A DNA stretch of 64,000 bases from Buxus sempervirens (taxonomy: Eukaryota > Streptophyta > Magnoliopsida > Buxales > Buxaceae): positions 13,428,221 through 13,492,220 of the forward strand of contig OX387192.1 in the NCBI GenBank assembly GCA_947561395.2. The letters run 5' to 3'. The translations under genes were made by a program, and so were the position numbers. The notes under the pieces are model-generated. The model ran no database searches. It worked only from the letters and a program-made list of their open reading frames with translations, and was not told the origin of the DNA. This document shows positions 44,969-56,500 of the stretch, one piece after another (the first letter of the stretch is position 1; the number at the start of each line of letters is the position of its first letter).

Positions 44969-45517
44969 TGAAACGATTACTCACATTTTCTTCCAGTGCG
45001 ATTATAGTAGCCAAATCTGGAGAACTCTTTTGAACAAGAATGGCCTCAACACTATGGCTCCTTTCCCCTCTTGGAACCTCATTGTTGAGAACGGTGCTTG
45101 AGCGTGGTGCTCTAAATCCCCCTTGCACCTTCTAAGCCATTTATCCTTGGCTGCTGTTGTGTACCACATCTGATGTGAGAGGAACCGAAGGGTGTTTAAG
45201 AACTCAGCCTTGCCAGAAGATGAGATTTGTAAGTTCATATACCAAGACATTTCCAACAGAGTGGCAGGTATTCCGTTTGTGCTTAGTGATAGCAATTATC
45301 ATAGGCAGGTTGTGCTGAAGTGGGATCTTAATTGTCGTTTTATCTAAGGATGGGTTTCTTCTTCATTGATCGCTTCTCATGAAGCATGTATGTATCGTGT
45401 TTACTTTAGTGTGAACATGGGTTGTTCCATATTTTGTTTGGTGGGTATCCCACTATCTGCTTTGTACATACTTCCTTTTATTTATTAGATCTCACTTATT
45501 TTCCAAAAAAAAAAAAA
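44969..45517 (+). mobile_element. LINE L, very short 5'-truncated L1
   Basis: Only the end of zf-RVT is present (HIFFQCDYSSQIW, then YHI-CERNRRVFKNSALP) with in-frame stops near 45101 and 45171. The hairpin is at 45441-45453 (GTGGG and CCCAC), then TTGTACA and poly(A) at 45505-45517. Its start abuts the poly(A) of LINE K directly, as if it had inserted into that tail. Confidence 0.85.
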
Positions 45518-45847
45518 GCATTTGATGTACCTGCAGTAGTTGAAGATCACCTTGATATTGCTCTGCCCGCCCCCCCAAATGTGCACCTTCACGGTTGTGA
45601 TCATGTTGATCTACTTGATAATCATCTTGTCACTGAAAGAGGAGGTAATCCCATGAATTGAAGCAATGATGAGTCTCCAAACAGATTCGATATTCTTGGA
45701 TCTTTATCCAATGAAGCAAGTGAGGCAAGTGAAGAGTCCCACACCTCTTCTTCTAAGAAGAAGCAAAAAAGGAAAAACAAAAAGAAAATTTTTGTAGATG
45801 AAGTTGCTATGAGGGCTGCAAAAAATGCACCACAAACTCATGATTAA
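45518..45847 (+). pseudogene. LINE M ORF1, C-terminal end
   Basis: It begins abruptly after LINE L's tail with an acidic linker. There is an in-frame TGA near 45659. It then reads SPNRFDIL, a KKKQKRKNKKK run, VDEVAMRAAK and the stop at 45845-45847. The stop overlaps the ORF2 start by 8 nt (ATGATTAA). The knuckle and DUF4283 are absent. Confidence 0.85.
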
Positions 45848-46643
45848 TTTTGCCACATGGAATATCAGGGGCCTAAACGACCGCGCAAAACAATTTGAGA
45901 TCAAGAATTTGATCTCAAATCAGAATCTAAGTTTACTTTGTTTGACAGAGACTAAAGTAAGAGAGGTCAATTCCATGTTCATTAAGAGCCTGATCTGCCC
46001 ACAATGGAATCTCATAACAAACTATTCTCATGCTTTGAAGGGATGTATATGGCTGCTATATCAATCCAATTTGGTTAAGGTAACTAAGCTTTTCTCTTCC
46101 GACCAGCTCATTCATTGTCATGTGGAATTTCACCAAATAAAGAAAAGTGCCTTCATCTCATTCATATATGGTTCAAATGACCCAAATGAAAGAGGCAATT
46201 TATGGGCTGACCTTCAAAGTTGGAACACAAGATTGCCATGGGTTTTAATGGTGACTTTAATTGTGTTCGAAGTGCTACTGAAAAAAAAAGGAGAGAGGCA
46301 AATTAACTCAAGAGCTGTAGTTGAGTTCAACAATCTTATTGATGCCTGTGAAATTTCAGATCTTAAGGCCAAAGGTTTTTTTCCTATATTTGGAGCAATA
46401 GAAGTGAAGGAAGCAAAAGAATTTCTTGCAAGTTAGATCAAGTTCTCTCTAATGCAGGTTGGCTTCAGGAATTTGATCTATCAGAAGCTGAATTCAGACC
46501 ACCAGGCATATCTGATCATTGTCCCATTGTGATAACTCTCTTTCCCCCTTGGAGAGAAGGAAGAAAGCCATTCAGATTCTTCAATAATTGGGTTCTTCAT
46601 GATGACTTCAATTCCATAGTGGCGGAGGCTTGGCAAATTCGAG
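45840..46643 (+). pseudogene. LINE M ORF2, 5' part: endonuclease
   Basis: The ATG at 45840 gives MINFATWNIRGLNDRAK, TETKVRE and FIYGSNDPNER. A base is lost near 46249, turning GDFN into another frame. Further shifts follow near 46400. SDHCPIVI is readable near 46510. The copy is cut at 46643 by LINE F, within AWQIR/VLGSPMF, and resumes at 49664. Confidence 0.87.
46635..46643. repeat. Target-site duplication of LINE F (left copy)
   Basis: AAATTCGAG here versus AAACTCGAG at 49655-49663 (one difference). Removing LINE F rejoins LINE M's frame. Confidence 0.7.
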
Positions 46644-49600
46644 CCGGTTGCTGGTAAGCCCATGTTCCAACTTTGCTCCAAGCTTAAAAAGTTAAAACTC
46701 AGATTAAAGGAGTGGAGTAGGCAGAAGCAATTTGCCCAAGCTTCTATCAAAGTTGTTGATATTAGGGAGAAACTTGAGTTTTGTCAGAAGGCTTTGCATT
46801 CAAACCCTTTAGATACCCATCTCTCCTTTATGGAAGGGAGGCTCAGAAAGGACCTGGCAGATCTCTTGCGTGTTGAGGAAGCGCAATACAGACAGAAATC
46901 CAGAATACAGTGGATGAAAGAAGGTGATCAGAGTACTAAGTTCTTCTTTAACTTTGTAATTTTCAGACGTTCCTACAACTCCATATCCAGATTGACTGAC
47001 ATTAATGGAAGGGAGCTTACTGACCAGACTCAGATAAGGCAGCACATTGTTTCGCACTTTTCCAGTTTGTTGGGTGAGAAGGATTTATCCCTTGAGCCGT
47101 TTGAGGCTAATTTTGACCGTTTTCTTGGTCATGACCAGATCCAATGGTTGCAAGCAGATGTCACTGATGATGAGATCAAGACCACAATGTTCTCTCTTAA
47201 GGACGAAAAGGCTCCAGGCCCAGATAGCTTCACCCCAGCATTCTTTAAGAAAGCGTGGAACCTTGTGGGAAAAGATGTCACTGATGCAATTAGATCCTTC
47301 TTCTACTCAGGAAGACTCCTGAAGCAGGTGAATCACTCCATTATCAGCCTTGTTCCTAAGAAAGGTAAGCCCTCCATGATATCGGATTATCTCCCTATTT
47401 CGTGTGTTAACACTATATACAAATGCATTTCAAAGATCTTAGCCAACAGGATCAAAGCAGTAATTGCGCCTTTGGTTGGCATGCACCAGTCGGCCTTCAT
47501 CCCGGATAGAAGCATGGTGGATAATATCCTTCTAACTCATGAGCTTTTTAGAAGCTACCATCTCAATAAAGGTACTCCCAGGTGTGCCCTCAAGATTGAT
47601 ATAAAGAAAGCCTTTGATTCCATCGACTGGCATTGTGTTGAAGAGGTCCTCAAAGGTTTCAAGTTTCCTCCTCGGTTTATCTCTTGGATCTTGGAATGTG
47701 TCTCTACCACATCGTTTTCAGTTATGATCAATGGTAGCATGGAGGGTTTTTTCAAGGGGGGTAAGGGCCTCAGGCAAGGTGATCCCATTTCTCCATACCT
47801 ATTTGTCCTTGTTATGGAACTATTCGACAAGGTCTTGAAGGATAAGACAGCTGTGAACTTTAGGCCTCATCCCAAATGCTTTGAGCCGTCTATCAAGCAA
47901 CTGTGTTTTGCTGATGACCTGTTTGTTTTCTCCCATGGGGACACTAGCTCCATTAATTGTGTTTCCACTACTTTATCACTATTTGGCAGGCTATCTGGTC
48001 TACACGTTAACAAGGAGAAAAGTGCTGTGTTCATGGCTGGCATTTCTGATAGTGTTAAATGTGAGATCTTGCAGACACTGGGTTTCATGGAAGGGCATAT
48101 TCCGGTAAAGTATTTAGGGCTGCCTCTCATCTCGTCTCGCCTGTCGGCTAGAGACTGTGAGCCTCTTCTCCAAAAGCTTACATCTCGTACCCAGTCCTGG
48201 CATGGTAGGCATTTGTCATATGCAGGTCGCCTATTGCTTGTTAAGTCTGTCTTGTTCTCCATTGTGGTTTATTAGATGTCTGTTTACATTCTTCCCAAGG
48301 AAGTAATCTACAAGATGGAGAAAATCTGCAGGCACTTCTTATGGTCTGGAAATGCCCAAGATGCTAAGCTCTCTAAGGTTAAATGGGACCTTGTCTGTTC
48401 GCCTATTGACCAAGGAGGTTTGGGGGCCTTGAACCTCCACCTTTGGAATAAGTGTGCCGTGCTAAGGCAAGCATGGCTTGTGGGAAGCAAGGCTGCCAAT
48501 CTTTGGGTCTCCTGGGTTAATAGCAACCTTCTTCATGGAAGAAACTTCTGGAGTGTTCCTATCCCTTCCACGGCTTCTTGGGTTTGGAGGAAAACTCTTA
48601 AGCATAGAGATATTGTGTCCGGATATACAAAGCACATAATCAATAATGGGAGGAATACTTCTATTTGGTACGACCATTGGCACCCTCTTGGTCCTTTAGT
48701 TGCAAGATTTGGCAGGAGATTGATTTATGATTCAGGGTATCCAGATGATGCTTTGCTCCAAGATCTTATTATCAATGATGATTGGGATTCCCCAATTCCT
48801 ACTTCTTTTGATCTGATTGGCGTCTGGGAAAAGCTTCAGGATTTGCCTAGGCCTAACCCAAATATGGATGACAGGATTATTTGGTCTCTCACTCACTCTG
48901 GTCTTTTCAGTATCAGGGCCACATATAAAGCTTTGGAAGCTAGTCGACCCTCAACCCCTTGGGCGAGGTTAGTCTGGTTTTCATGCAATATTCCCAGGCA
49001 TGCGTTTGTGACATGGCTTGCCATAAGGAGTGCGCTTTTTACTAAGGACAGGCTTCTCAGATGGGGTACCATTCAAAATGTCGTGTGTGTGTTTTGCCGT
49101 CAAGGTAATGAATCAATCTCCCACCTTTTTTTCCAATGTGCCTACAGTTCTCACATTTGGAGATTTCTCTTGAACAAGAATGGACTTAACGCCTCCTATC
49201 CTATCCCCTCGTGGAATCTCATTGTTGAGATTGGTACCTCATGGTGCACCAAATCCACTCTCCATTTCTTAAGAAGGCTTTATTTGTCTGCTGCTGTGTA
49301 CCACATTTGGTGTGAGAGGAATCATAGAGTCTTTAAGAACTCGGCCTTGCCTGAAGAAGAGGTGTGTAAGTTTATCATGCAGGACATTTCATACAGGCTT
49401 GCTGGTCGTCACTTTGTCCTCAAGGACAATGCTTTTCATAGGCAGATCGCCCTGAATTGGGAGCTTAATTGTAACTTTTCTTAACTTTCTTAGCGTTGGG
49501 CTTTGCCTTCTTTGTGAGCTTGATTGTATCATGTTTCTATAGTAAGGTGCTGATTGCTCCTTACTCTGTTTGGTGGGTATGCCCACTCTTTGCTTGTACA

Positions 49601-49654
49601 TGTTTTGCTTTTGCTTTCTCTTATTAATGGAATCTTTCTTATTTTCCAAAAAAA
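46644..49654 (+). mobile_element. LINE F, 5'-truncated L1 with a single stop in ORF2
   Basis: It begins just before PMFQLCSKLKKL and ends in poly(A) at 49648-49657. ORF2 reads in one frame for about 945 codons to the natural stop near 49484. It is interrupted only by TAG at 48273-48275, where relatives have Trp (VYW). RT motifs: KDEKAPGPDSF, QSAFIPDRS, KAFDSIDW, GLRQGDPISPYLF, FADD. zf-RVT: PRHAFVTWLA, CVFC, HLFFQC, VYHIWCERNHRVF. The hairpin is at 49573-49586 (GTGGG and CCCAC), then TTGTACA. It is close kin of LINE A. Confidence 0.93.
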
Positions 49655-51450
49655 AAACTCGAGTTTTAGGTAGTCCGATGTTTAGAGTTGTTAAGAAACT
49701 CCAGGCTGTTAAAGCCAAGTTTAGAGAATGGAGTAGGCAAAAGAACTTTAAGAACATTTCCCTTAAAGTCAAAGACCTACAAAATCAGCTTGATACTTGT
49801 CAAAGGCAACTCCATGACTCCCCAGATAATGTAGACTATGCAATGAAGGAGAACCAAATAAGATCTGAACTTGCTCCAGCTATGAGAATTGAAGAAGCCC
49901 AACTAAGAGCCAAATCGAGAGTGCAATGGCTCAAGGAAGGAGATCAAAATTCTAAGTACTTTCACAACACCCTTATTGCTAGGAGATCAGCAAATTCTAT
50001 CCTATGTTTGTACAATGATGAAGGTCATAAAATCTCGAACCAGGAATTTTTGAAGGAGATGTTCCTTGATCACTACAAACTTCTCCTTGGTCAGCCAAAT
50101 CCCATCTCCAGCTGCCCCATTCCAAACCTATCTAGATCAGTGGATGATCCCAAATCCCAAGACCTACAAAGGGATGTGTCCTATGAAGAAATAAAGGATA
50201 CTATGTTCTCATTAAAGGATGACAAGGCTCCAGGCCCCGACGGGTTCACCCCCCTTTTCTTTAAGAGAGCTTGGGATGTGGTCGGTTCAGATGTGTTAGA
50301 AGCTATCAGTAGCTTCTTTGTTGGTGGAAAACTTCTCAAGCAACTAAATACCACTTCTATTACCTTGGTACCGAAATGTGACAACCCTTCAAAGGTAACG
50401 GACTTCAGACCCATATCTTGTGTAAGTACTTTGTATAAATGTATTTCCAAGATTCTTGCAAACAGATTAAAGATGGTGGTGGACAGCCTTGTTGGTGATT
50501 ACCAGTCCGCATTTATTCCTGGCAGAAGCATGGCAGACAATGTACTATTAGCTTAGGAACTTCTTCACAAGTACCACTCAAAGCAAAGTAAGATCAATTG
50601 CACTTTAAAGGTTGATTTTGAGCAAGGCATTTGACTCAATCTCTTGGACGTGCATCCTCTTTGCTGAAGCTTAAGTTCCCCCACAAATTTATCACATGGA
50701 TCATGGAATGCATCTCAACCCCAGCATTCTCTCTCATGATAAACGGCAGCCTTGTTGGGTTCTTCGAAGGTGCTAAAGCAAGGCATTTACCTCTTTGTGT
50801 TGATCATAGAGGTTTTCTACAATGTGCTTTAGGAATCAACAAAAACTGGGTTCAGATTTCACTCAAAATGCGAGAGCTTGAATCTCAAACTGTTGAGCTT
50901 TGTTGATGACCTTCTTCTCTTCTCTCATGGGGACTTGCAATCCTTAAATTGTTTCTCATCAGCACTAGACACATTTGGTATCATCTCTAGCCTTCACATC
51001 AATAAATCCAAGAGCCATCTCTTCATTTCTGGGCTCCTTGAATCATCAAAAGAGAGCCTTGCTGCAGCAGCCGACTACCCCCTTGGATCCCTCCCAATAA
51101 GGCACCTTGGTGTCCCTCTTATCTCCTCCAAGCTTTCAATCAAGGATTGTGACCCTTTGCTAAGAAGAGTGCGAGCAAGAACACAGTCTTGGTGCTCCAA
51201 GGCCCTCTCTTATGCAGGTAAGCTTCTCCTTGTCAAGACTGTTTTATTTGTTCCCAAAGCAGTAACCAGGGAGCTGAATCGAATATGTAGAAACTTCCTA
51301 TGGTCTGGTAACTCAGTGTCAAAGAAAATGGTCCCCATAAGCTGGGATTGGGTTTGTGAACCAAAAGAAAGTGGTGGTTTGGGGATAACCAAACTTGAAA
51401 TATGGAATAAGGCAGCCATCCTGAAGCATGTTTGGGCTATTACAAACAAC
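49655..51450 (+). pseudogene. LINE M ORF2, 3' part: reverse transcriptase, truncated
   Basis: It resumes with VLGSPMFRVVKKL and the linker. RT shows KDDKAPGPDGF and QSAFIPGRS, then a TAG stop near 50554. An extra base near 50620 shifts KAFDSISW. At about 50770-50800 most of the GLRQGDPxSP motif is deleted, so the enzyme is dead. The active-site box reads FVDD near 50890. The thumb region is open to 51450 (WNKAAILKHVWAI), where it meets gypsy-2 LTR sequence. zf-RVT and the tail are missing. Confidence 0.87.
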
Positions 51451-51826
51451 TCTCATTTTTAATCATCCAACCTACAAAATTCGTAATTCCCATCTATATA
51501 CTTGGAACAACCCTCCAAGAATAGGAAAAGTCACAATTAAAGCTTTTAAAAGCAACACAAATATCAACATAAACAAGTCCCCACGTTTTTAGGACTCTTG
51601 GACTTCTAGAGGCAACCAAAAATAACTAAATGATCAACATAAACAAATCCCCACGTTCTTAGGTCTCTTGGACTTCTAGAGGCAGCCAAAAATAACTAAA
51701 TGACTTAATTCAATGTATTTAACATAATCAGCCAAGACCAAGTTCATTCCCCCTATTTAATATCCTTGAAACTCATCAAATGCATGCCCTTTAATGGTCA
51801 AATCATGCTGGTCACGTTTTTGCATG
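51451..51826 (-). mobile_element. Ty3/gypsy-2 LTR remnant
   Basis: It lies directly after the pol stop on the minus strand, where the 3' LTR should be. It has a 70-bp tandem unit (51563-51632 and 51633-51702) resembling in style the 55-bp repeat in the gypsy-1 LTR. Its edges are not resolved, and the left edge abuts LINE M. Confidence 0.55.
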
Positions 51827-52756
51827 CTAATTAGCCTCTTCAACTGCTTTGATGACATGGACTAAGCCTTGATTATCATTTGAACCCATCTTGGTCTTTT
51901 TAGAATCAGCCCAATTCTCTTGGATTAGCCCATTTAGTGTTTCCTTGAAAAGTTTGGCTCTAGACTTTTGTAATTGGGCTACTAGGAAGTGACAAAGGGT
52001 CTTGTGCAAATTCAGCTCCAGTCCAACGTATATGATCAGCATGTCCAGCTCCTTGGTTTGCATCATTCTCCCCCTCTTGAGAAGGATTTGTCCTCAAATC
52101 ATCACCTACATCAAAAGGAGACAAATCAGCAACATTAAAGCTTGCACTGACACCATACTCACCTGGTAAGTCAATCTTGTAGGCATTATCATTGATGCGT
52201 TCCACTACTTGAAATGGTCCGTCACCCCGAGGTAAGAGTTTTGATTGCCGTTTCTCCGGAAAACGGTCCTTCCTTAAGTGCAACCAAACCCAATCTCCTA
52301 GTTCAAACACTACCTTCTTGCGTCCCTGGTTGGCTTGTTGGACATATTGTTTAGTCCTCCTTTCAATGTTCAGCCGTGCCTTTTCATGAATCATCTTTAC
52401 AAATTCTGCCTTCTTTTTGCCATCTAAGTTCACACGTTCACTCAAAGGTAAAGGAGTTAAATCCAAAGGTGACAATGGGTTAAAGCCATAAACAATTTCA
52501 AATGGTGAAAACTTAGTTGCAAAATGTATACTTCTATTGTAAGCAAATTCAACATGTGGCAAACAATCTTCCCAAGTTTCCAAGTTCTTTTTAATGATAG
52601 CACACAACCAAGAAGACAAAGTTCTATTCACTACTTCAGTTTGACCATCCGTTTGTGGATGACAAGTAGTAGAAAACAACAACTTGGTTACCAACTTTCC
52701 CCACAAAGTCTTCCAAAAGTAATTCAGAAACTTTGCATCCCTATCAGAAACTTTGC
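51827..52756 (-). pseudogene. Ty3/gypsy-2 integrase and pol C-terminus
   Basis: The minus frame begins in the integrase core with [13 protein letters not shown] (second catalytic Asp). It goes on through [16 protein letters not shown] (catalytic Glu), [15 protein letters not shown] and [11 protein letters not shown], then the [14 protein letters not shown] and [14 protein letters not shown] region and an [13 protein letters not shown] end. After a stop near 51960 the RSRAK-like tail is readable to 51827. It would have joined element cDNA to the chromosome. The 5' part of the element is missing. It is distinct from gypsy-1, since the gene order cannot be reconciled. Confidence 0.88.
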
Positions 52757-52801
52757 ATGGGGATGTTTGTAAGTTCATTTATCAGGATGTACTTTTCATG
52801 G
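52757..52801 (+). other. Short LINE zf-RVT scrap
   Basis: About 40 bp resemble the CKFIYQDV segment near the end of a LINE ORF2 (compare 42640-42690, reverse strand). It is wedged between gypsy-2 and the LINE P 5' UTR, and is too short to place. Confidence 0.45.
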
Positions 52802-53589
52802 GGAGCTAGGGCGTCTTGGAGCTAGGGCGACTTGGAGCTAGGGCGTCTGGGTGGGCTCTCGCCAGCATTCTGCCGGTCGTGGCTTCTTGTGGCGTCTGTG
52901 AGGTTTGTCTGTGGCCGTGTGGAGCAAGGTTCTGGTCCGTCAGTTTTCTGAGTTCGTCATTGTTCCTGTTCGTGGGGAGCAAGTTTCTGGGTTGTGTTTG
53001 TGTGGCGAAGGATTCTGGTTCGTGTTGAAGGCTTGTGTTCGCGGAGGTTCTGGCAATATAGCAAGTTCACGGAGGTTCTGGCAGTATAGCAGGTTTTCTG
53101 CCGGCCGTCTTTCTGCCGGCCGCCGTTCCGCCGGCCGTTTGTCTGTTCGTGTGAAGCAAGTTCTGGTTGCTTCGTGAAAGGTGCTGAAACTGGTTCGTGA
53201 AGGTGCTCGCTCGTCAAGGTGCTGGTCTCGTGAACTGGTGGTCGTGAGCTGGTGGTCGTGAAGCTGGTGGTCGTAAGCTGGTGGTCGTGAAGCTGGTCAT
53301 GAGCTAGGAGTTACTGTGTCGTTAGCTGGTGGGTCCTAAGCTGGTTCGTGAGCAAGGCGCTTTTGGTTTGAACAAGGTGTTACTGGTTCGTGTACTGGTG
53401 GTCGTGAGCTGGTGGCAATGAGCTGGTGGGTGTGACCTGGTGGTCGTCAGCTGTGGCAGTGGAGGTGACTCTGGTTCGTGAGTAACGGGTTACTGGTTTG
53501 TGCGCACGGGTCGTGAGCACATTCTTTGAAGCAAGGTAGTCGGCAGCATCTGCGCAGCAAGGTCTTGGAAGCATCTGTTCGTGAGTTTT
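52802..53589 (+). promoter_or_regulatory. LINE P 5' UTR, first part
   Basis: It opens with a 16-bp tandem (GGAGCTAGGGCGTCTT type) at 52802, 52818 and 52834. Dense TTCGTG motifs follow, with a tandem phrase CTGGTGGTCGTGA(A)G at about 53235-53300 and 53395-53450. This composition matches LINE D's 5' UTR. LINE N is inserted at its end. Confidence 0.75.
53576..53589. repeat. Target-site duplication of LINE N (left copy)
   Basis: TGTTCGTGAGTTTT recurs at 57389-57402. The host sequence is itself GTTCGTG-rich, so a chance match is possible but unlikely at 14 bp. Confidence 0.75.
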
Positions 53590-56500
53590 TTTTTTTTGGA
53601 AGGTAAGTCCAAAAGATTATATAAATGGAAGAAACATGTACAATAAGAACCAGAACCGATGGGTATGACCCCACCATGCCACTACCGGCATACGAACATG
53701 ACCATTACATCATGACATAATGATAGCCACAAGAGACCCCACTAGAGACCCCACATAAAAAACATACAGGACGGGACAGCCTCTCTATCTAGCTGTAGGC
53801 ATCATACCCCAATTCTGACATACACGAGTGGTATCCTGGTGACCATTGTCGTCCCTCTCCTCCCATGAAAATCTGAGTCTAATGTCCATAGTCAGAGATT
53901 TATCCAGCTCCTGAGGTGGCAATGCACAGTTTTGGAATATCCTTCTATTCCGCTCCCTCCATATATGGTAAACCGCACCTGCTAGAGAAACTTTCCTTAT
54001 TTTATCAACCATCGTTCTACCTCGGAACCTCCTTGTAGCCCACGAAATAGTATTACTCCAAGAGGTTGGAATCCACGTGATGCAGTTCCGTTTCATCGTC
54101 TCTTCCCATATGTACTGGGAGTACAAGCACCCGAAAAATAGGTGATCAACATTCTCACTGTGCCTCCTACACAGCGGGCATAGAGATGAATTTATAACGT
54201 TAAGGCCAATAAGTATGTCCTGGGTGAGCAACCTTCTGTGAATAGCTAGCCATAGGTAGAAAGCATGCCTAGGAATATTGCCCTCAAACCATACTAGGTC
54301 CTTCCATGCCACCTTATGCACATGCACACAAAAGGCATTGTAAGTAGCTTTAATAGAAAACTGACCTGATGAGGAAGGCAACCATAGAACTTGGTCCTCC
54401 TTCGTAGGATCATGCTGCACCTCATTTTGGACCTTGTGTCTCACCTCCATCAGATCGTAAGAGACGGCTGGTAGTTCCCATTGATTATCACCTATAATCG
54501 CAGCAACTGTAGCATCCCTAGGCAGACCGGAATCATATATTATTCGGTCCCCATACCTTGCATGAATGGACCCATCAAACACCCAGTTATCAAACCAAAG
54601 TGACGTTCGGTTCCCATTTCCAATCTTGAACTTGATAAACCTTGAAACTTCATCTCGTAGCTTCAAGATTTTGCGCCATGCCCATGTTGCTGTAATTGGA
54701 ATCTTGATTTGCCAAAGAGACTTGTTTCTCATGTTATTGGTTTTTATCCAACGCACCCAGGGGGACTTGTCATCTGAAGCTATGCGCCATAAGTACCTAC
54801 TCAATGCAGCCTTGTCCAGTGTTGAATGTTGATAATTCCCAGACCACCTTCACTCTTAGGCGAGCAAATGATGGCCCATGACATGGGAGTGATCCGTCTT
54901 CTTGTCTCAGTACCACACCACAAAACATTCCTGCACATTTTATCAATCTCCAACACCTTCTTGGGCAAGAAAAACACAGATAGCCAATGTACTGCTGTGG
55001 CAAATAGAATAGACTTTATCAACTCGAGTCGCCCTGCATAAGACAAGAATCGTGCCTTCCATGCTTGTATCCTGTGCTTTATCTTCAGTAATAACGGCTC
55101 ACAATCCCCAATCTTTAACCTTGTAGATATAATTGGCACCCCCAAGTAAGTAACTGGAAGGGAGCCCAAAGCCACCCCATACCTGTCTACCATTTGTGAC
55201 TGAACCTCCAAGGAAGTGGCGCTTATGAAAAGCTGACTTTTGGAAGGGTTAATACGGAGCCCAGATAAATCCCCAAACAAATGAAACGACTGGAATATTG
55301 CATCCATTGACCTGAAGTCCGGTCTAGAGAATATAAGCACATCATCTGCAAAGCATAAAGCTCTAACCCCTGTCTTGCTACATTTCGGGTGGAACCTAGC
55401 ACCATTTTGGGTAGTAGCCGTCAGTATTCCCATAAATAGCTCCATAATGAGGACAAAGAGATAGGGGGATAAAGGATCCCCCTGACGGAGACCCCTCTCC
55501 CCTTTAAAGTATCCAACCAAACCTCCATTCAGAACTAGAGAGAATGCCGGTGTTGTTACACACTCCAATATCCACCGAATAAATTGGTCTGGCACATTCA
55601 TTGCCTTAAGGAGAGAGGGGATGATATCCCAATTAACAGAGTCATATGCTTTCTTAATATCCACCTTCAATGCACATCTAGCCGGACCATTGTGTCTATG
55701 GTAGTTGTGAAGTACCTCCTGGGCAATAAGTATGTTATCAACCATCTTCCTCCCTGGAATAAAGGCCGTTTGGGACTCCCCAACAAGATCATCTACCACA
55801 TTCTTGAGTCTATTCGCAAGTATCTTTGCAATGCACTTGTACACTGTATTCACACATGCAATAGGTCTGTAGTCTGCGACAGAGGAGGAGTTCTTACTCT
55901 TGGGGACCATAGTAAGGAGTGTTGCATTTAGTTGTTTCAGGAGACGTCCGTCAAGGAAGAAACTCTTGATTGCCTTGATTGTGTCCTGACCTACTATGTG
56001 CCAAGCTTTCCTGAAGAACAGTGAGGTAAAGCCATCTGGCCCAGGTGCCTTGTCTTGCTTAAGGCCAAATAAAGTCGTAGTAATCTCCTCATCGGTGATT
56101 TCTTTGACAAGCCCAAGTGAAGCCTCAGTATCAAGTCTTCTGGAGATATATTGATTTATCTCACCAGGTTGCCTATTGCTTTGATCACGGGAACCCAGAA
56201 GTCGGACATAGAAGTCCTCAAACGCCTTTTGCACCTGCTTCCATTCAACAATCTTTTCCCCCGCCTCATACACTGATAGGATTCTATTATTTGCTCTTCT
56301 GCTGGTAAGGGACGCATGAAAAAAGTGCGTATTAGAGTCTCCTTCCCGTAACCACCAAACCCGACTCTTCTGTTTCAAATGAGCTTCCCAGTTTCTGTCT
56401 GCTATAATGAGCTTTGAAGAAAGCTCCTTCTCTTTTGATCTAAAGGACCCGTCCTGAGGATTATTTGCCAAGTTCCTTTGGCATATCTCAAGCTCGTTTC

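Noticed and set aside
9910..52756. Gypsy-1 (gag-protease) and gypsy-2 (integrase) as parts of one element
   Set aside because: Both are on the minus strand, but the integrase lies upstream of gag in that orientation, 40 kb away. Two remnants are simpler.
52816..53177. Short Gly/Arg-rich open frames in the LINE P 5' UTR
   Set aside because: They arise from tandem TTCGTG and GGCCG repeats in several frames, with no homology or stable start.
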